From an uncultured bacterium (GTDB lineage Bacteria; Bacillota; Clostridia; Lachnospirales; Lachnospiraceae), in the NCBI GenBank assembly GCA_947177425.1, contig CAMWUN010000040.1, positions 1 to 33,895 of the forward strand: DNA of 33,895 nt, read 5' to 3'. The notes beneath the pieces are model-generated. The model worked only from the letters and a program-made list of their open reading frames with translations. It searched no databases and had not been told where the DNA came from. Both the position numbers and the translations under genes were made by a program. The stretch's first letter is position 1, and every line of letters starts with the position of its first letter. Shown here piece by piece: positions 32,735-33,895 of this stretch.

Positions 32735-33895
32735 TTATTCCTCTGCGGTTTCCGCTTCCGCTGCAATCACTGCGTCAATGTCAACCGATACAACTTCTTC
32801 ATTGTCATCTGTCTTAGCAGGCTCAGCTTCCGTCTCTGCCGGTGCTTCCGGTGCAAGAAGGGCTTTTATGCTTAAGCTGATTTTCTTATCTTCGCTGTTA
32901 AAGTCAACTACCTTTGCCGTAACTTCATCGCCAACCTTGAGGACATCTGAGGGCTTCTCAATATGTTCTTTGGAAATCTGTGAAACATGAAGCAGTGCAT
33001 CCACACCCGGCTCCAGTTCAATAAATGCGCCGAAATCTGTCATCCTTGCAACACGTCCGGTCACTTCACTTCCTGCCGCATATTTGGAATCTGCATCCTT
33101 CCATGGATTAGCATCTTCAAATTTAAGGCTTAAGGCAATCTTGGTTCCAGAGATCTCTTTAATGAACGCTTTCACCCGGTCGCCGACTTTGAATACCTTC
33201 TTTGGATTCTCAACACGTCCCCAGGACATTTCTGAAATATGAAGAAGCCCGTCTGCACCGCCGATATCAATAAACGCACCAAAATCCGTTACATTCTTGA
33301 CAACGCCTTCCACTACATCGCCTGCCTGGATGCTCTCCAAAAGCTTTCTCTGCATTTCTGCTTTCTCTGCAACAAGAAGCTGTTTGCGGTCGCCGATATA
33401 TCTTCTCCTCTTAGGATTATATTCACTGATAACAAATTGTATTTCCTGTCCGGCATATTTATTTAAATCTTTCTCATATGTGTCGGAAACAAGGCTTGCC
33501 GGGATGAAAATCCTTGTTTCATCCATAATAACGCTTAAACCGCCTTCAAGAACCTGGGCCACTTTGGCTGTAAGCACTTCCCTGCTGTTAAAGGCTTCTT
33601 CTATTCTCTTGTTGCCGCGCTCAGCAGCCAGTCTCTTGTAAGTTAAGATAACCTGTCCCTCACCGTCGTTTACCTTAAGGACTTTAACTTCCATGGTATC
33701 GCCTGGCTTAGCTACAGTTGTCAGGTCTACATTAGGCTCGTTGGTATATTCGTTTCTCGTCAGAATACCATCAGATTTATAGCCAATGTTAAGAATAATT
33801 TCTTCAGGCTTAACATCGATGACTGTACCTTCAACTACCTCTCCTGTATGTATTGTCTTTAATGATTCTTCCAACATTTGTTCAAAAGTTAATTC
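32735..33895 (-). CDS. rpsA: Ribosomal protein S1-type protein, 5' end outside window
   Basis: Four S1 RNA-binding repeats (roughly residues 11-81, 99-167, 185-253 and 268-338 counted from the first visible methionine at 33877). The third and fourth repeats have the strong VTDFGAFIDIGGADGLLHISEMS and MTDFGAFIELEPGVDALLHVSQIS cores. An acidic tail follows. The frame stays open past that methionine to the window edge, adding ELTFEQ, so the true start lies outside. In many Clostridia this S1 is the C-terminal part of a fusion with IspH (4-hydroxy-3-methylbut-2-enyl diphosphate reductase); that cannot be seen here. Role: mRNA binding in translation. Confidence 0.9.
   Translation of the reverse strand, partial: ELTFEQMLEESLKTIHTGEVVEGTVIDVKPEEIILNIGYKSDGILTRNEYTNEPNVDLTTVAKPGDTMEVKVLKVNDGEGQVILTYKRLAAERGNKRIEEAFNSREVLTAKVAQVLEGGLSVIMDETRIFIPASLVSDTYEKDLNKYAGQEIQFVISEYNPKRRRYIGDRKQLLVAEKAEMQRKLLESIQAGDVVEGVVKNVTDFGAFIDIGGADGLLHISEMSWGRVENPKKVFKVGDRVKAFIKEISGTKIALSLKFEDANPWKDADSKYAAGSEVTGRVARMTDFGAFIELEPGVDALLHVSQISKEHIEKPSDVLKVGDEVTAKVVDFNSEDKKISLSIKALLAPEAPAETEAEPAKTDDNEEVVSVDIDAVIAAEAETAEE

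Noticed and set aside
1-33895. CRISPR array, tRNA or rRNA genes, phage or defence system
   Set aside because: No regularly spaced repeats, no cloverleaf, and no cas, integrase, terminase or toxin-type gene was seen.

Overview
The window looks like chromosomal DNA of an anaerobic, spore-lineage Firmicute of class Clostridia, most likely family Lachnospiraceae. This rests on a complete six-gene Rnf complex in the order rnfC-D-G-E-A-B, an ATP-type PEP carboxykinase, a phenylalanine T-box leader, SpoIID-like and SleB-like wall enzymes, and AGGAGG-type ribosome sites. The genus call is inference. I see no phage, plasmid, CRISPR array, complete insertion sequence, tRNA or rRNA gene.

Layout. 1-2.6 kb: a dispersed repeat, a 46-residue protein gene, then an aroF-tyrA pair (minus strand) entering aromatic amino acid synthesis from a promoter whose spacer holds a perfect palindrome. 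2.6-5.7 kb: an M18 aminopeptidase, queA and a VanZ-like gene, all minus. 5.8-9.9 kb: pheS-pheT behind a Phe T-box, with an inverted-repeat element after pheT. 9.9-13.1 kb: a SpoIID/LytB-type protein followed by a YihY/BrkB membrane protein. 13.2-13.7 kb: a gene-free stretch with a probable 6S RNA, terminators, a second copy of the dispersed repeat and a long hairpin. 13.7-17.2 kb: divergent pckA and gltA with a CodY-box-like site between them. 17.3-20.9 kb: a SleB-like hydrolase, thrC and a response-regulator diguanylate cyclase, all minus. 21.1-21.9 kb: an odd protein with two AP2-like domains around a degenerate HNH-like core, convergent with a membrane-anchored GH25 lysozyme. 23.2-30.4 kb: an ApbE flavin transferase lipoprotein, an Fe-S aldo/keto reductase and the Rnf operon. 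30.5-33.9 kb: a third repeat copy, a YprB-like DEDD nuclease, cheR, and a ribosomal protein S1 gene that runs off the window edge.

How the genes fit together. Rnf couples ferredoxin oxidation to NAD+ reduction and ion export; RnfD and RnfG need covalent FMN, which the neighbouring ApbE can supply. pckA and gltA sit at the PEP/oxaloacetate/citrate branch point. aroF-tyrA and pheST join aromatic amino acid synthesis and use. Most of the window is core metabolism. The items I would look at first are the AP2/HNH-like protein, the two-GGDEF cyclase in which the catalytic site and the RxxD inhibitory site lie in different domains, the cysteine-rich RnfE tail, and a dispersed repeat whose hairpin is kept by compensatory changes.
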